Shown: positions 28,577 to 41,000 of the stretch, piece after piece
How positions within the stretch are numbered: position 1 is the stretch's first letter
How the letters are laid out: each line of letters begins with the position of its first letter
Source: Betaproteobacteria bacterium
GTDB lineage: Bacteria; Pseudomonadota; Gammaproteobacteria; Burkholderiales; Ga0077523
Assembly (NCBI GenBank): GCA_016713305.1
Contig: JADJPK010000009.1
Location: 186,001 to 250,000 of the forward strand
Reading direction: 5' to 3'
DNA length: 64,000 bases
Translations under genes and position numbers: made by a program
Notes under the pieces: model-generated
Told to the model about the DNA's origin: nothing
Seen by the model: the letters and a program-made list of their open reading frames with translations, nothing else
The model's database searches: none

Positions 28577-29671
28577 ATGAAATCACGCCTGACAGTGCTC
28601 GCGTTCACTGCCCTTTGCTCCGGCCCGGTCATGGCCGACCCCTGCGACCACATCCGCCACGATCAGCTCAAGTACTCGGAATGCATGCGGAACGACCCTT
28701 CCCGCAACACCCCTTCCGGCCGCAGCTACGAAAAGTACTACCAGAACACCCCAGACCCGGAGGAACCGCAGCAGGAGAACTCCTATGACCGGGAACGCCG
28801 CCTGAAGCGCGAAGCCGCCGAGGCGGAGCAGCAGCGCAGGGAAAACGAATATCGGGAACGGGAGCTCGTCCGCAAGATGCAGAAAGACGCCGCCGAGCAA
28901 CGGGCGTTCGAAGCCAAGCGGGCCAATGACCTCGCACGGGTGAAACGGATTCGCGTCACTCAGTTGGCTGCCGTCAATGCCTTGGCCGCCCGGCTCAAGG
29001 ACCCGAAGTTCGATACGCCGGACACCTACGACGCGATCCTCACGGCAGCGATACCCGAAGTGGACCTCATGGTCGACTGGGCGAAGAAGGCATACGCGCG
29101 CTTCCCGAACGAGTTCGCCCTCCGCCATTGGCTGGTCATGCGGTCGAGCTGTCACACGGTGAGCACCGAGCAGAAATTCGACCCCGGCTTTTCGCCATCG
29201 AGTCCCTGCATACCGGAACGGAAACAAGCCATTCTCGAGATCCCCGCGGCCGCCCGGCAGGGAGATCTCCCCAACCGCATACTGAACTGTGCCTACCTCC
29301 ACTTCACTTTCGGCACTCTGGAAGACACGTGGGGCGCCGGCTACCTCTCGGAAGGCAAGGGCATCAAGGCGCACTGGGCAAGTACGGTCGAGGTCGAGAA
29401 GATGTACACGGATGTACTGGCGGCCTGCGAGAAAGATCTCGGTGCCGCCCTTCCGGCTGTCAAGGAAGGGCTGTTCAAGATGATGTGGAACCTGGGCAAG
29501 ACCCGGAAGAACTCGATCGAGAGTTACGAGCCGGGTTACATGTGGCTGCTGCGGTCGCAGGCCGTATGGGCCGGTCGCACGACTATGGAGGCACTGCGCG
29601 ATCCTGGAACGGCGATACAGGCGATCGAGAAGGCGAATGCGCTCTACAACAAACGTCTCCAGGGGGAATGA
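28577..29671 (+). CDS. Exported protein of unknown function with charged coiled-coil region
   Basis: 364 aa with a clear N-terminal signal peptide (MKSRLTVLAFTALCSGPVMA, cleavage after VMA). Residues ~50-120 are extremely rich in Arg/Glu/Gln (DRERRLKREAAEAEQQRRENEYRER) and likely helical. The C-terminal ~240 residues form a folded domain with several Cys and Trp that I do not recognise. It is followed 4 bp later by a lipoprotein gene, so the two probably form an operon acting in the periplasm. Confidence 0.8.
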   Translation: MKSRLTVLAFTALCSGPVMADPCDHIRHDQLKYSECMRNDPSRNTPSGRSYEKYYQNTPDPEEPQQENSYDRERRLKREAAEAEQQRRENEYRERELVRKMQKDAAEQRAFEAKRANDLARVKRIRVTQLAAVNALAARLKDPKFDTPDTYDAILTAAIPEVDLMVDWAKKAYARFPNEFALRHWLVMRSSCHTVSTEQKFDPGFSPSSPCIPERKQAILEIPAAARQGDLPNRILNCAYLHFTFGTLEDTWGAGYLSEGKGIKAHWASTVEVEKMYTDVLAACEKDLGAALPAVKEGLFKMMWNLGKTRKNSIESYEPGYMWLLRSQAVWAGRTTMEALRDPGTAIQAIEKANALYNKRLQGE

Positions 29672-29675
29672 GAAG

Positions 29676-30092
29676 ATGAACATCGCCCACCTTCGGAACG
29701 TCGCTTGCGGCATTGCCGCGCTCGCGACACTCGCCGGTTGCGCCGACAGCCTGCCCAAGGCCGTCGGACTCCAGCGCGAGAATCGTCTCAAGCTCCAGGA
29801 GAACATCACGACCAAACAGGACGTGATCGCCCTGACGGGGAAGCCCGACGACATGCTGGACGTCCCCCGGCTCGCCGTGCCCGCCGCAGTACGCGACCAG
29901 TGCATGAAATGGGATCAACGCGCCATCCGCGCGATCTTCTATTTCGACACCTACCTAAACAAGAGCGACAACAAGGCCTGGGAGCAGGAAACCCAGGTCT
30001 TTCTCACTTCGGACGACCGCGTCTGCACGTGGGTCGTCTGGACCTGGCTGAAGGGCTGGCACCACGACGAGAAGATGACGATCAAGGGCTGA
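29676..30092 (+). CDS. Small lipoprotein of unknown function
   Basis: 138 aa from ATG 29676. The signal (NVACGIAALATLAGCADSL) ends in a lipobox LAGC, so it is likely lipid-anchored. The mature part contains a short segment typical of SmpA/OmlA-like proteins (ENITTKQDVIALTGKPDDM), followed by a beta-rich region ending in TWVVWTWLKGWHHDEKMTIKG. The function is not known. It follows the exported protein by 4 bp. Confidence 0.78.
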   Translation: MNIAHLRNVACGIAALATLAGCADSLPKAVGLQRENRLKLQENITTKQDVIALTGKPDDMLDVPRLAVPAAVRDQCMKWDQRAIRAIFYFDTYLNKSDNKAWEQETQVFLTSDDRVCTWVVWTWLKGWHHDEKMTIKG

Positions 30093-30104
30093 AGCACACG
30101 CCAT

Positions 30105-30130
30105 CACCCATCGAGCAAGCGATGGGTGAA
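30105..30130. other. Perfect 10-bp hairpin after the lipoprotein gene
   Basis: TCACCCATCG, loop AGCAAG, CGATGGGTGA, 12 bp after the stop. It is followed by A6 on the plus strand rather than T, so it is not a standard intrinsic terminator in the gene's direction. Confidence 0.4.
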
Positions 30131-30133
30131 AAA

Positions 30134-30178
30134 ACCAGCAAGACCAGGGTCAGGTCTTGCAACCACGCATTCCGCCTA
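30134..30178. repeat. REP-like element, copy b (hairpin GCAAGACC/GGTCTTGC)
   Basis: Contains GCAAGACC, a 7-base loop and GGTCTTGC, a perfect 8-bp stem, followed by AACCACGCATTCCGCC. It shares the core GGGTCAGGTCTTGC with other intergenic sites in this window (25.73, 37.95 and 45.2 kb). Confidence 0.6.
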
Positions 30179-30293
30179 CCCTCCCGGGCTCCCGCTCGGC
30201 GATCGCGCCCTCCCTCAACTGCCCATCAGCAGCGGTTCGCTTCGCGACTCACGGAGTGAAGTCCGGGTTGTGAAGCCTTGACCTCCCGCCTAG

Positions 30294-31508
30294 CTACCGG
30301 TGCCCCGCAGTCATCGCCTGGAACGCCCGCCGCAGCCGCTTCACCCCCTCGGTCAGCTTGTTCTCGTCGTTCAAGGTGAAGTTGATCCGCAGCGCCCGCC
30401 TATTGAGTCCCGTGGCGTCGAAGACGCTGCTGGGCGCAACGCACACGCCGGCGGACATCGCGTGAGGCAACAGGAGATCGGTGTTGAGCGCGGGGTCGCG
30501 CCCGGTGGCCCAGACGAACATGCCGCCGACCGGCACCTCCCAATCGAGCCATTCGGAGACGTGCTCGCGCATCGCCGCACACAACGCGTCGCGCCGCTTG
30601 CGGTAGGTATGGACGATGGTAGGCTGGATCTTCTCGATGAGGCCGGCTTCGATCGCGGCGAGCGCGACGCGCTGGGTCAAACCGCTCGTGCACATGTCCG
30701 CGCCGAGTTTGGCCCCGACGAGAGCCTCGATGAACTCCGGCGCGGCGATCACCCAGCCGATCCGCAGGCCCGGCGCGATTTCCTTGGACAACGTCCCCAT
30801 GTAGACGACGGGCCCGGCATAGGGCGAACCCGGGCGTGCTCGCGTCGAGAGGTCGATCATCCGTGGAAGAGGTTCGCCGTCGTAATGCAAGGTTCCGTAC
30901 GGGTCGTCCTTGACCAGCCACGTGCCCGTCCGGTGGGCAGCGTCGACGAGGGCCTGCCTGGCCTCCACGCCGACCAGGCGTCCTGAGGGGTTGGAGAAGT
31001 TCGGAACGGTGTAAGCGAATTGCGCCCCCTGAAGAGCCGCGACCGCGTCCAATGCGGGATCGTCGATCACCAGGTTGCGGAAGATGGGCGAGCGCGGCCG
31101 CCAGGCGTCGATGGCGCCGAGATAGGTCGGATACTGACAGGCGATCAGCTGACCCGGTTCGACGAGCACCTTGCCCACGAGGTCCAGGCCCTGCATGCCG
31201 GCCGTGGTGACAAGGACGTTGGCGCGGGTGAGTTGCAGGTCGCGCGAACTGAAGCGCTTCGCCAGAGCATCGCGCAGTTCGGGCAGGCCCTCCACCGGTC
31301 CGTAGCCCAGCACGTCCTGCGGATGACGGCGGACGACGTCGGCGGCGATGGCCGCAATCTCCTCGACAGGAAACGTCGCGGGCTCGGGAAGCCCGCCGGC
31401 CATGTTGATCAGACCCGGCACGCGGCCGGCCGCGAGGAAGGTGCGGGTGATGTCGTTGGTGTCAGAAAGCCATCCAGCGAAGGATGGGCGGGGGGGCTGC
31501 TCGGTCAT
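30294..31508 (-). CDS. PLP-dependent aminotransferase (class I, LysN/aminoadipate-like)
   Basis: 404-aa fold-type I aminotransferase. Visible motifs are the N-terminal substrate region LINMAGGLPEPATFP, YGPVEGLPELRDALAKRF, TTAGMQGLDLVGKVL, VPNFSNPSGRLVG, the KDDPYGTLHYDG Asp region, and the PLP lysine in YMGTLSKEIAPGLRIGW. It lacks a GntR N-terminal domain, unlike the MocR protein at 53.7 kb. The exact substrate is not determinable; relatives act on 2-aminoadipate or aromatic/branched amino acids. Confidence 0.92.
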   Translation of the reverse strand: MTEQPPRPSFAGWLSDTNDITRTFLAAGRVPGLINMAGGLPEPATFPVEEIAAIAADVVRRHPQDVLGYGPVEGLPELRDALAKRFSSRDLQLTRANVLVTTAGMQGLDLVGKVLVEPGQLIACQYPTYLGAIDAWRPRSPIFRNLVIDDPALDAVAALQGAQFAYTVPNFSNPSGRLVGVEARQALVDAAHRTGTWLVKDDPYGTLHYDGEPLPRMIDLSTRARPGSPYAGPVVYMGTLSKEIAPGLRIGWVIAAPEFIEALVGAKLGADMCTSGLTQRVALAAIEAGLIEKIQPTIVHTYRKRRDALCAAMREHVSEWLDWEVPVGGMFVWATGRDPALNTDLLLPHAMSAGVCVAPSSVFDATGLNRRALRINFTLNDENKLTEGVKRLRRAFQAMTAGHR

Positions 31509-31656
31509 CGACAGGCTCTGGCTCGCAGTGTTTGAGGTGCCGACATTCTATGTGGAACCATTGGCCTCCCCCCGGCCAGGACGATGCGTGCAGTCGTTGC
31601 CGCGCTGGCGCTCCAGATGTGCGAGGCCCCCGCCCAGCGCTCGACAAATGCACGCA

Positions 31657-31977
31657 TCACAGCTTCGGATCCGGATCCGCCGTGTTCGCCCCGCCCTCCT
31701 GCAGCATCAGCCGATGCATCACGCACGCGGCATCGCGGTATTTCGTGATCGCCTTGTACTCCGGGTCTTCGAGCCAGGCTTCGGCGTGCGCGCGGTCAGG
31801 GAACTCCAGGATCACCATGCGGCCCGGATACTGTTGGCCGAGCACGCTGGTGATGGGCTCGCCGCGCGTGAGGAACTTGCCACCGTGCCGGGCGACCGTG
31901 GGGGGTGAACGGTCGGTGTACTTGCGGTAGGTTTCCGGGTCGGTGATCGTCATCATCGCGACGATGTAGGCAGCCAT
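31657..31977 (-). CDS. DUF1330 family protein
   Basis: 106-aa ferredoxin-fold (dimeric alpha-beta barrel-like) protein from ATG 31977: MAAYIVAMMTITDPETYRKYTDRSPPTVARHGGKFLTRG, then VILEFPDRAHAEAWLEDPEYKAI. All are conserved DUF1330 landmarks. Biochemical function is unknown. The frame stays open upstream to 32097, but the family start is clear. Confidence 0.9.
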   Translation of the reverse strand: MAAYIVAMMTITDPETYRKYTDRSPPTVARHGGKFLTRGEPITSVLGQQYPGRMVILEFPDRAHAEAWLEDPEYKAITKYRDAACVMHRLMLQEGGANTADPDPKL

Positions 31978-32124
31978 GCGGGTCTTCTCCCTGTGAGGGT
32001 TTGGGCGTGACGAGGGATTATGCCCGCGGCCACCTTCTGTCTTGCCGTCGGCAGCGTCGGTACCGTGCCTGACCCGGTGCGAGGTTGCACCCCGCACACG
32101 CCGATGCCGCCCCGGAAGCCGCGA

Positions 32125-32812
32125 TCAGCGGGTCCCCACGAAAGCGTCGTAGAGCGTGCGATCGTCCGTCAGCACCTCCGAATCGATCGATCGCACCAGC
32201 CGTCCTCGTTCCATCAGGTGGGCGCGATCCGCCAGGGCGCTTGCGAAGGCAAGATTCTGTTCGACGAGCAGAACGGCCAGACGGTCGCGTGTGCGGGCGA
32301 GCGTCAGCACGTCCTGGATCTGGTCGATGATGGACGGCTGCACGCCCTCGGAGGGTTCGTCGAGCAGCAGCAGTTTCGGCCGCAACACCAGTGCGCGTGC
32401 GAGGGCCAGCAGTTGCTGCTCACCGCCACTCAACGTTCCGCCGAGCTTTTTCAGATGCACCCTCAGCCCGGGAAAGTCTTCCAGCACCTCGTCCACCCGG
32501 CCCCGGGGCAGGCCGCAGGCGTGCGCTCCCACGAGCAGGTTCTCCATCGCGGTGAGCTTGGGGAAGATCTCCCGGCCCTGTGGGACACAACCGAGACCGC
32601 CGCGCGCCCGCACCGTCGCGGAAGCCCGCGTGATGTCGTGTCCGTCGAACTCCACGCGGCCTCCGGTCGCTTGCAGCAAGCCCGCCAGCGCCCTGACCAG
32701 AGTCGTCTTGCCCACGCCGTTGGGACCCAGGATCGCCACCACGGTCCCTGCCTCCAGGCTCAGGTCCACGCCCTGGAGTATGGGGACGCTGCCGTAGCCT
32801 GCGCGCAGATCG

Positions 32813-32829
<17 letters not shown>
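32125..32829 (-). CDS. livF: Branched-chain amino acid/urea-type ABC transporter ATPase, LivF/UrtE-like
   Basis: 234-aa ATPase with Walker A GPNGVGKTT, Q-loop region GCVPQGREIFPKLT, signature LSGGEQQ, Walker B LLLLDEPSEG and the H/D-loop area. It starts inside the end of the LivM-LivG fusion gene (17-bp overlap) and is the last gene of the leftward HAAT transporter operon. LivF and UrtE cannot be told apart without a tree. Confidence 0.92.
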
Positions 32830-35490
<2,661 letters not shown>

Positions 35491-35515
35491 GCTGCTGACC
35501 CCGGACCAGCCGCTC

Positions 35516-36813
35516 TTACATCTTGGGCAGAATCATGCGATGCGAGTTCTTGTCCTTGCCCGTCAGGTCGCACGACTCGGCACCGACAACCTGAGTCGAC
35601 GGCTTCACCTGCTTGAACGTCTCCAGGATCTGGAATTCGCGCTTGTCGTTCACGGTGGCCAGATTGATGTCCTGGATGTTCCGGTGCGAGACGCCATCCA
35701 TCACGATCCGGCCGCTCGGCCCGACGAACGGGATGCCCGTCTCCAGCGCGGCGACGACCTTGTCGAGGTCGGTCGTGCCGGCCTTCTCCACGGCCATCTT
35801 CCACTGATGCCAGCCGTTCCACACCTGCGCGGGCAGATCCATCAGCGGTCCCGAATTCGGATAGGCCTTCTTGTACGCCGCCACGAACGCCTTGTTCTGC
35901 GGATTGTTCAGTGTCTCGAAGTACGAATAGGCGACCACGATGCCCTTGGTTTCCTCCGGCGAGAGCACCTGTTGCTCGTTGCCGAGACCGAACGACGGCG
36001 AGACGATGCGGATCGAACGGTTGAGACCGGCGGCGGCAAACTGGCGATAGAAGGCCATGTGGTTGCCGCCGACCAGATTGGACATGATGACGGCGGGCTT
36101 GGCCGTCTGGATCTTGCGGATGGTCGCACCGAAATCGGAGACGTCCAGGGGAATGAACTCGACCCCGACGACCGAACCCTTCGCCTTCTGGACCAGGGAC
36201 TTGGTCCACGCGGTGGCCACATGACCGTAGATGTAGTCGGCCGCGACGACATAGAAGGTGTTGCCCGCGTTCTTGACGGCCCAGTCCACCAGCGGGCTCG
36301 ACATCTGCAGGCAGTCGCTGCCCTGCATGAACGTGTACTTGTCGCACTCGCCGCCCTCGTCCACGCTGGGGAAGAACAACAGCTTGCTGTTCTTGCTCAG
36401 GATCGGGCGTGCCGCCTCGCGCGACGCACCGGTGATGCACCCCACCACCGCGCAGATTTCGTCGTTGGCACCGATCTCCTGGGCGTAGCGCGAATAGAGT
36501 TCAATCTTGGATTGGGTGTCGTACTCGTGCAATTCGAGTTGACGCCCCAGTACACCGCCCGAAGCGTTGATCGACTGGACCGCCATGCGCGATACGTTCA
36601 TCTCGGCAGCCCGTAGATGCTCAGGCCGCCGGTGACATCGAACATGCTGGCGACGTGGATGGGACCGCTCTTGCTGGCAGCCCGCGCGAACGGCGCCTGC
36701 GAAAGAGCCATCGCACCGGCCACGCCGGCCGAGGCTTTGAGGAAACCGCGGCGAGACGTGCTGCTGAACGAAACGGCGGGTAAAGCGCTCGATGAGCGGG
36801 GTGTGTACTTCAC
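35516..36813 (-). CDS. ABC transporter substrate-binding protein (urea/amide type), Tat signal, one frameshift
   Basis: Periplasmic type I binding protein of the HAAT family, close to UrtA/FmdD-like amide binders. A GTG at 36813 is preceded by GGAGG at good spacing. The N-terminus carries a twin-arginine signal (STSRRGFLKASAGVAGAMALSQAPFARA). The mature part begins GPIHVASMFDVTGGLSIYGLP and continues in the next frame as EMNVSRMAVQSINASGGVLGRQ through the whole ligand-binding domain to KM at 35516. A missing G in CCG(G)AGATG near 36607 explains the break, and the span length agrees with one lost base. First gene of the transporter operon. Confidence 0.88.
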
Positions 36814-37079
36814 GTTGAATCCTCCGGTGGTCGTTTTGGTTTTCGTGTGCAACCTGGGACGTATCAGGGTATGACTGCCTAAATTGCCAGCATCCTTCTC
36901 GGCGGCGGTCGCGAGTGCCCCGGGTCGATATTGCCAGAGCATCTGGACGCATCGGAAGCGTTACTTTCGTTGTTGACGCCCACCTGACCTCGCGGCAGAG
37001 TTCCAACGAAGGCAGTCCGAGACTGGCACCTGCACACCGGGTGCCGGTACAAGCGAATCCGACTCGAAGGAGACATTTC

Positions 37080-37928
37080 GTGCAGAAGGTGGGAACAATC
37101 AAGGAAATCTGGCGCTATCCGGTAAAGGGGATGGCAGGCGAAAAGCTCGACGCGTCCACCATCGGCGCCAACGGCGTACCCGGCGATCGCACCTGGGCGT
37201 TGCGAGATACGCAACGCAAGGAGATCCAGAGCTGCAAGTTCCGCCCCCAGTTGCTTCAATGCGTTGCGCGCGCGAACGGCGACGGCAAGACCGTGAGCGT
37301 GACGTTTCCCGACGGGAGCACCCTTCGCAGCGACGACAACTCGGTCCACGCCAGACTGTCCGCTCTCACGGGCCACGAGTCCACGCTGGAACCGCTGCGG
37401 CCGGAAAGCGATGTCGAGTTCTATCGCCGCTACAAGCCCGCCCAGGGTACGTGGCTGGACGAACTCTCCGCCACCTTCGACCGCGAACCGGGCGAGCCCC
37501 TGCCCGACTTCACCCACATTCCTCCCATCCTGGTCGATCACGTCTCCGTACCAGGCACCTTCTTCCTCGTGGTGCCCATGCACGTGGTGACCACGGCGAC
37601 GCTGAGCCACCTCCAGTCCCTGAACGGCAATGGCAACTGGGATCGCAGGCGCTTCCGCCCGAACCTGGTGATCGAGACGGATCCCTCGATCACCGGGCTG
37701 GCCGAACAGGAGTGGGTGGGCAGGAAGATCGTGATCGGCGACCTGACCATCGACTGCGTGGGCGGCACTCCGCGCTGCGGCGCCGTCACACGCGCCCAAC
37801 CGGACTTCGGCCCCGACACGTCGATTCTCCGGACCATCGTTGCCAAGGCGGACCAGAACGTCGGTGCCTACGGACTCATCTCACAGCCGGGGGCGGTGCG
37901 CGCCGGAGATACCGTCTACCTGGACTGA
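37080..37928 (+). CDS. MOSC domain protein (molybdenum cofactor sulfurase-like)
   Basis: 282 aa from GTG 37080 behind an AAGGAG Shine-Dalgarno. An N-terminal MOSC_N barrel (GTIKEIWRYPVKGMAGEKLDAS...GVPGDRTWALRD) is followed by the MOSC domain with RRFRPNLVIETDPS and the cysteine-containing CVGGTPRCGAVT. MOSC proteins bind the molybdenum cofactor or carry sulfur. The partner enzyme is unknown; no molybdenum enzyme adjoins it except msrP about 6 kb away. Confidence 0.92.
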   Translation: MQKVGTIKEIWRYPVKGMAGEKLDASTIGANGVPGDRTWALRDTQRKEIQSCKFRPQLLQCVARANGDGKTVSVTFPDGSTLRSDDNSVHARLSALTGHESTLEPLRPESDVEFYRRYKPAQGTWLDELSATFDREPGEPLPDFTHIPPILVDHVSVPGTFFLVVPMHVVTTATLSHLQSLNGNGNWDRRRFRPNLVIETDPSITGLAEQEWVGRKIVIGDLTIDCVGGTPRCGAVTRAQPDFGPDTSILRTIVAKADQNVGAYGLISQPGAVRAGDTVYLD

Positions 37929-37939
37929 CGGCCCCCCGA

Positions 37940-38078
37940 ATCAGCAAGAATCAGGGTCAGGTCTTGCCTTTTGCCTCTGCAGAGCCTGGAGGTTCGGGGA
38001 TGCGGGGTGTTCACTCTTGCAGACTGTCCTGGAAAGGCAGGACGCAAGACCTGAACATCCCGCCACGCATTGCGAGGG
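37940..38078. repeat. REP-like element, copy c (inverted pair)
   Basis: TCAGGTCTTGC near 37957 and its inverse GCAAGACCTGA near 38044 enclose about 75 bp, followed by CCGCCACGCATTGC, which resembles the tail of copy b. The element overlaps the 3' end of the PEP-CTERM gene and seems to supply its last ~45 codons. Confidence 0.6.
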
Positions 38079-41000
38079 CGTGACTCCGGCCCTTGCGACG
38101 TTTGCCTGGACCGGCCGCCTCACCCGCCGCATTGCCGCGAGCATCAGCAGACCGCCGCCTACCAGGAGGTCCGTGGACGGCTCGGGCACCGGTGCGTACA
38201 CGATCGACAGCGTTTCCCGTCCGTCGGTCAACTTGTGCTCGAGGCCGAACGTGCCGAACCCCGGCGCAGCGAAGCGCGACGTGTCGAGCACCACGTCCCC
38301 ATCGTCGAAATCCTGTAATGCATCCGCTTCGAAGACGGTCCAGCGCCACGCTTTCGAGGCATCGAAGTGCGCCAGGATTCCCGGCACATCGTCGGGAGAA
38401 AGCGTCACGAGTTCAAGGACGAAGGGAGCGTCGCCCGGCCGAATATCGAAATACGCGGTCCCGTTCACGGACCACAGGTCGAAACCCGCTCCAGCGAGAC
38501 CTGCCGCGTCGTTGATCTCGACCTCGTAGGCGCCGCCGGCACCGAGCCGCGCATCGCCCGTCTCGGCCCGACCGGGAGAGCTGCCCGGCGCGAACGTACC
38601 TCCGCTGATCGAGACGAAGTCGAACGTTCCGGTGCCGCCGGCGCGGCCGCCGCGTCCGACAATCACCGCCGATTCGACAATGCCGTGGTTGACGAGGGAA
38701 CCATCCGACAACTCGATGAAGTCACCTGACACCTGCGCGCCCCTCGCCACCTCCAGGTAGGCACCGCCAGCCAGTACGACGGGCGTGCGCAAAGTCGTCA
38801 TGGCCCCTGTTGTCAGATGCATCGCTCCGTTCAGGCGAACACTCGACAGCTGGCTCTCTCCTCTCAGTATGGCGTCGCCGCCGCGCTGGATCGTGAGCGA
38901 CCTGAGCTCGGTCGTTCCGCCACCGGCGTCCAGTGTTCCTGCGAGTGTCCCGTTCTGCCACAGCAACCCCGCAGTCGAGATCACGCGTGCGCCCTCCGCG
39001 ACCACCGTGCCCTGCCACGAGGCGGCGGAATCGTCCACCCGGTGCCCCCGACCATACAGCGTGCCACCCGACAATTGCATGCCGTCCCACCGAACGGTGC
39101 CGGTCGCGTCGGTATGGAAGGACTCCCCCTCGTGTGCCGAGTAGGCCACAGACGCGAACTGGACCGTGCCGCCGTTCATCGCGACGAGTTGGCGCGAGGC
39201 AGGATTCCGGAGCACTTCCATGACTGCGCCTCTTCCACTGACGATCGTCCGTCCGGTGTGCGCCGCGCCATCGAGTTTCACGTAGGAATCGTCACCCGTG
39301 AACGCGACACTTCCCGCTCCGGAGGAGCCGTCGTTCACCTCGCCAGTCAGCTGGAGCGCCCTCGAAACGGGTACGAACGGGCGCAGCCGGATCGTCCATG
39401 CCACCGGGGCCGAGAAGACGTCCTGCCCGGGAAGTGCCTCGGGATCCGAGAGGTCGACCCTGGCAAGCGCGTGAATGGATAACGAATCACCCGTGACGAG
39501 CGTCGCCCGGTCCACCTGCAGTTCGCCACCGGAGCCCAGGGTGATTCCGTCGGTGAACTCGCTCGCCGCTCCGTCCGCGAACTTGGCGATCACGTCCGGA
39601 CCGGTCAGCGTCAGCCGATCGCCCGCCACACGGGTGCCGGAGCCTCTGACATTGAGCAGCGCCCCCATATTCACCACGGCACTGCCAAGGTCGGAGACGC
39701 GCGCTCCTTCCGCGATGTCGATGAAATGCCCGGCACCCGTCACGGAGAACGAGGAGGTGCCCGACGGCACCTTGGCATCGAACTCGCCCCTGATCAGCCG
39801 CACGCCCGCGCTCTTCACTTCCAGGCTGCCGAGTTTCATCTTCGTGCCATCGGCCGTGCCCTCCAACGTCTGCACACCCGCCCCTGCCTCCTTCAGAAGT
39901 CTGACCAGCCCGCTCGTGAAGCTACCCTTCCACACGCCGTCTCCATCCCCTTCGAGCACGACGGCCGAACCTGGCGCGGCAAGGTCGAAGGTCCCGTCGA
40001 GCGCACCCACCGCAACCGCCGCCCCCGGATAGGGAAAACTCACCTTTCCACGGCCGGAGACCGCCAGCGTCGCTCGCGCCAGTGTTCGCGGAGCAACGAT
40101 CAGTTCCCCGTCTTCCACCTGCACCCGTCCGGGAAAGAGCCCCCTTTGATCGAAGAGGCTCAAAGTGCCGCCGCCGATCTTGCGCACGAGGCCGCCTGTA
40201 CCCGTAAGCAGACCGGAGAACGAGGAGGTTCCGGCGCCGGCGACCGGTGCGATGGTTTCATCACCGAGGATCAGCGTGCCGCCAAACATGTTGATGGCAC
40301 CCGCGTGGCCGAACGCCTGGGACGTGTCCACCGACCGGAAGCGCGCGGTGCCGCGGTTCGCGATCTGCAGTTTGACTTCCGACGTGGCCAGTGACGCGGA
40401 ATGAAACTCGAGGACGGGTGCCGCGAGTTCGGTCCCGGCGCCGACGAAGACCTGGGCCGAAGCGCCGTCGACGCTGCCGATGCGAAGCGCCTGCCCGGCG
40501 AACACCTGGCTGCCTTCACCAGACAACGACAGGACCGCCCCGTTGCCATCGGTCCCCACCGCTATGGTCCCCCCGCCCACCGCCGGCGCGCGGTTGGCCC
40601 GCAAGGTGGATCCGGACTCGACGGAAATCCGCCCGCCATCGCTCACGCCGATCCATCCGGACGACGTGAGCGACGCAGAGTCGCGAAGCGTCAGGGTACT
40701 GCCTGCGCCGATCTGCACGGCAGGCTCCACGGGGGCGATGAACGGATCGACCGCCAGTTCGGCATTGGCGACGGTGACATCCCCCAGCACGACATCGAGA
40801 AACGACAGCGTGGAAACCGACGCGGGGCGAACGGCGCCGCCGATCTCGACCGAGGTCCTGGCGCTGGCGCCCACCCTGAGGCTCTGCGCCCCGAGTCCCG
40901 AGGAGAATGTGGACAGCTGAGACGTCAAGCCGCCACCGTCCAGTTCGAGCGAGGCAGCCCCGAGATCCTGCCGGCTCGCCGCGCGGATCGCACCGACCCC

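Noticed and set aside
30105..30130. Intrinsic terminator of the lipoprotein gene
   Set aside because: Perfect stem but followed by A6 rather than T on the coding strand; kept only as a hairpin.
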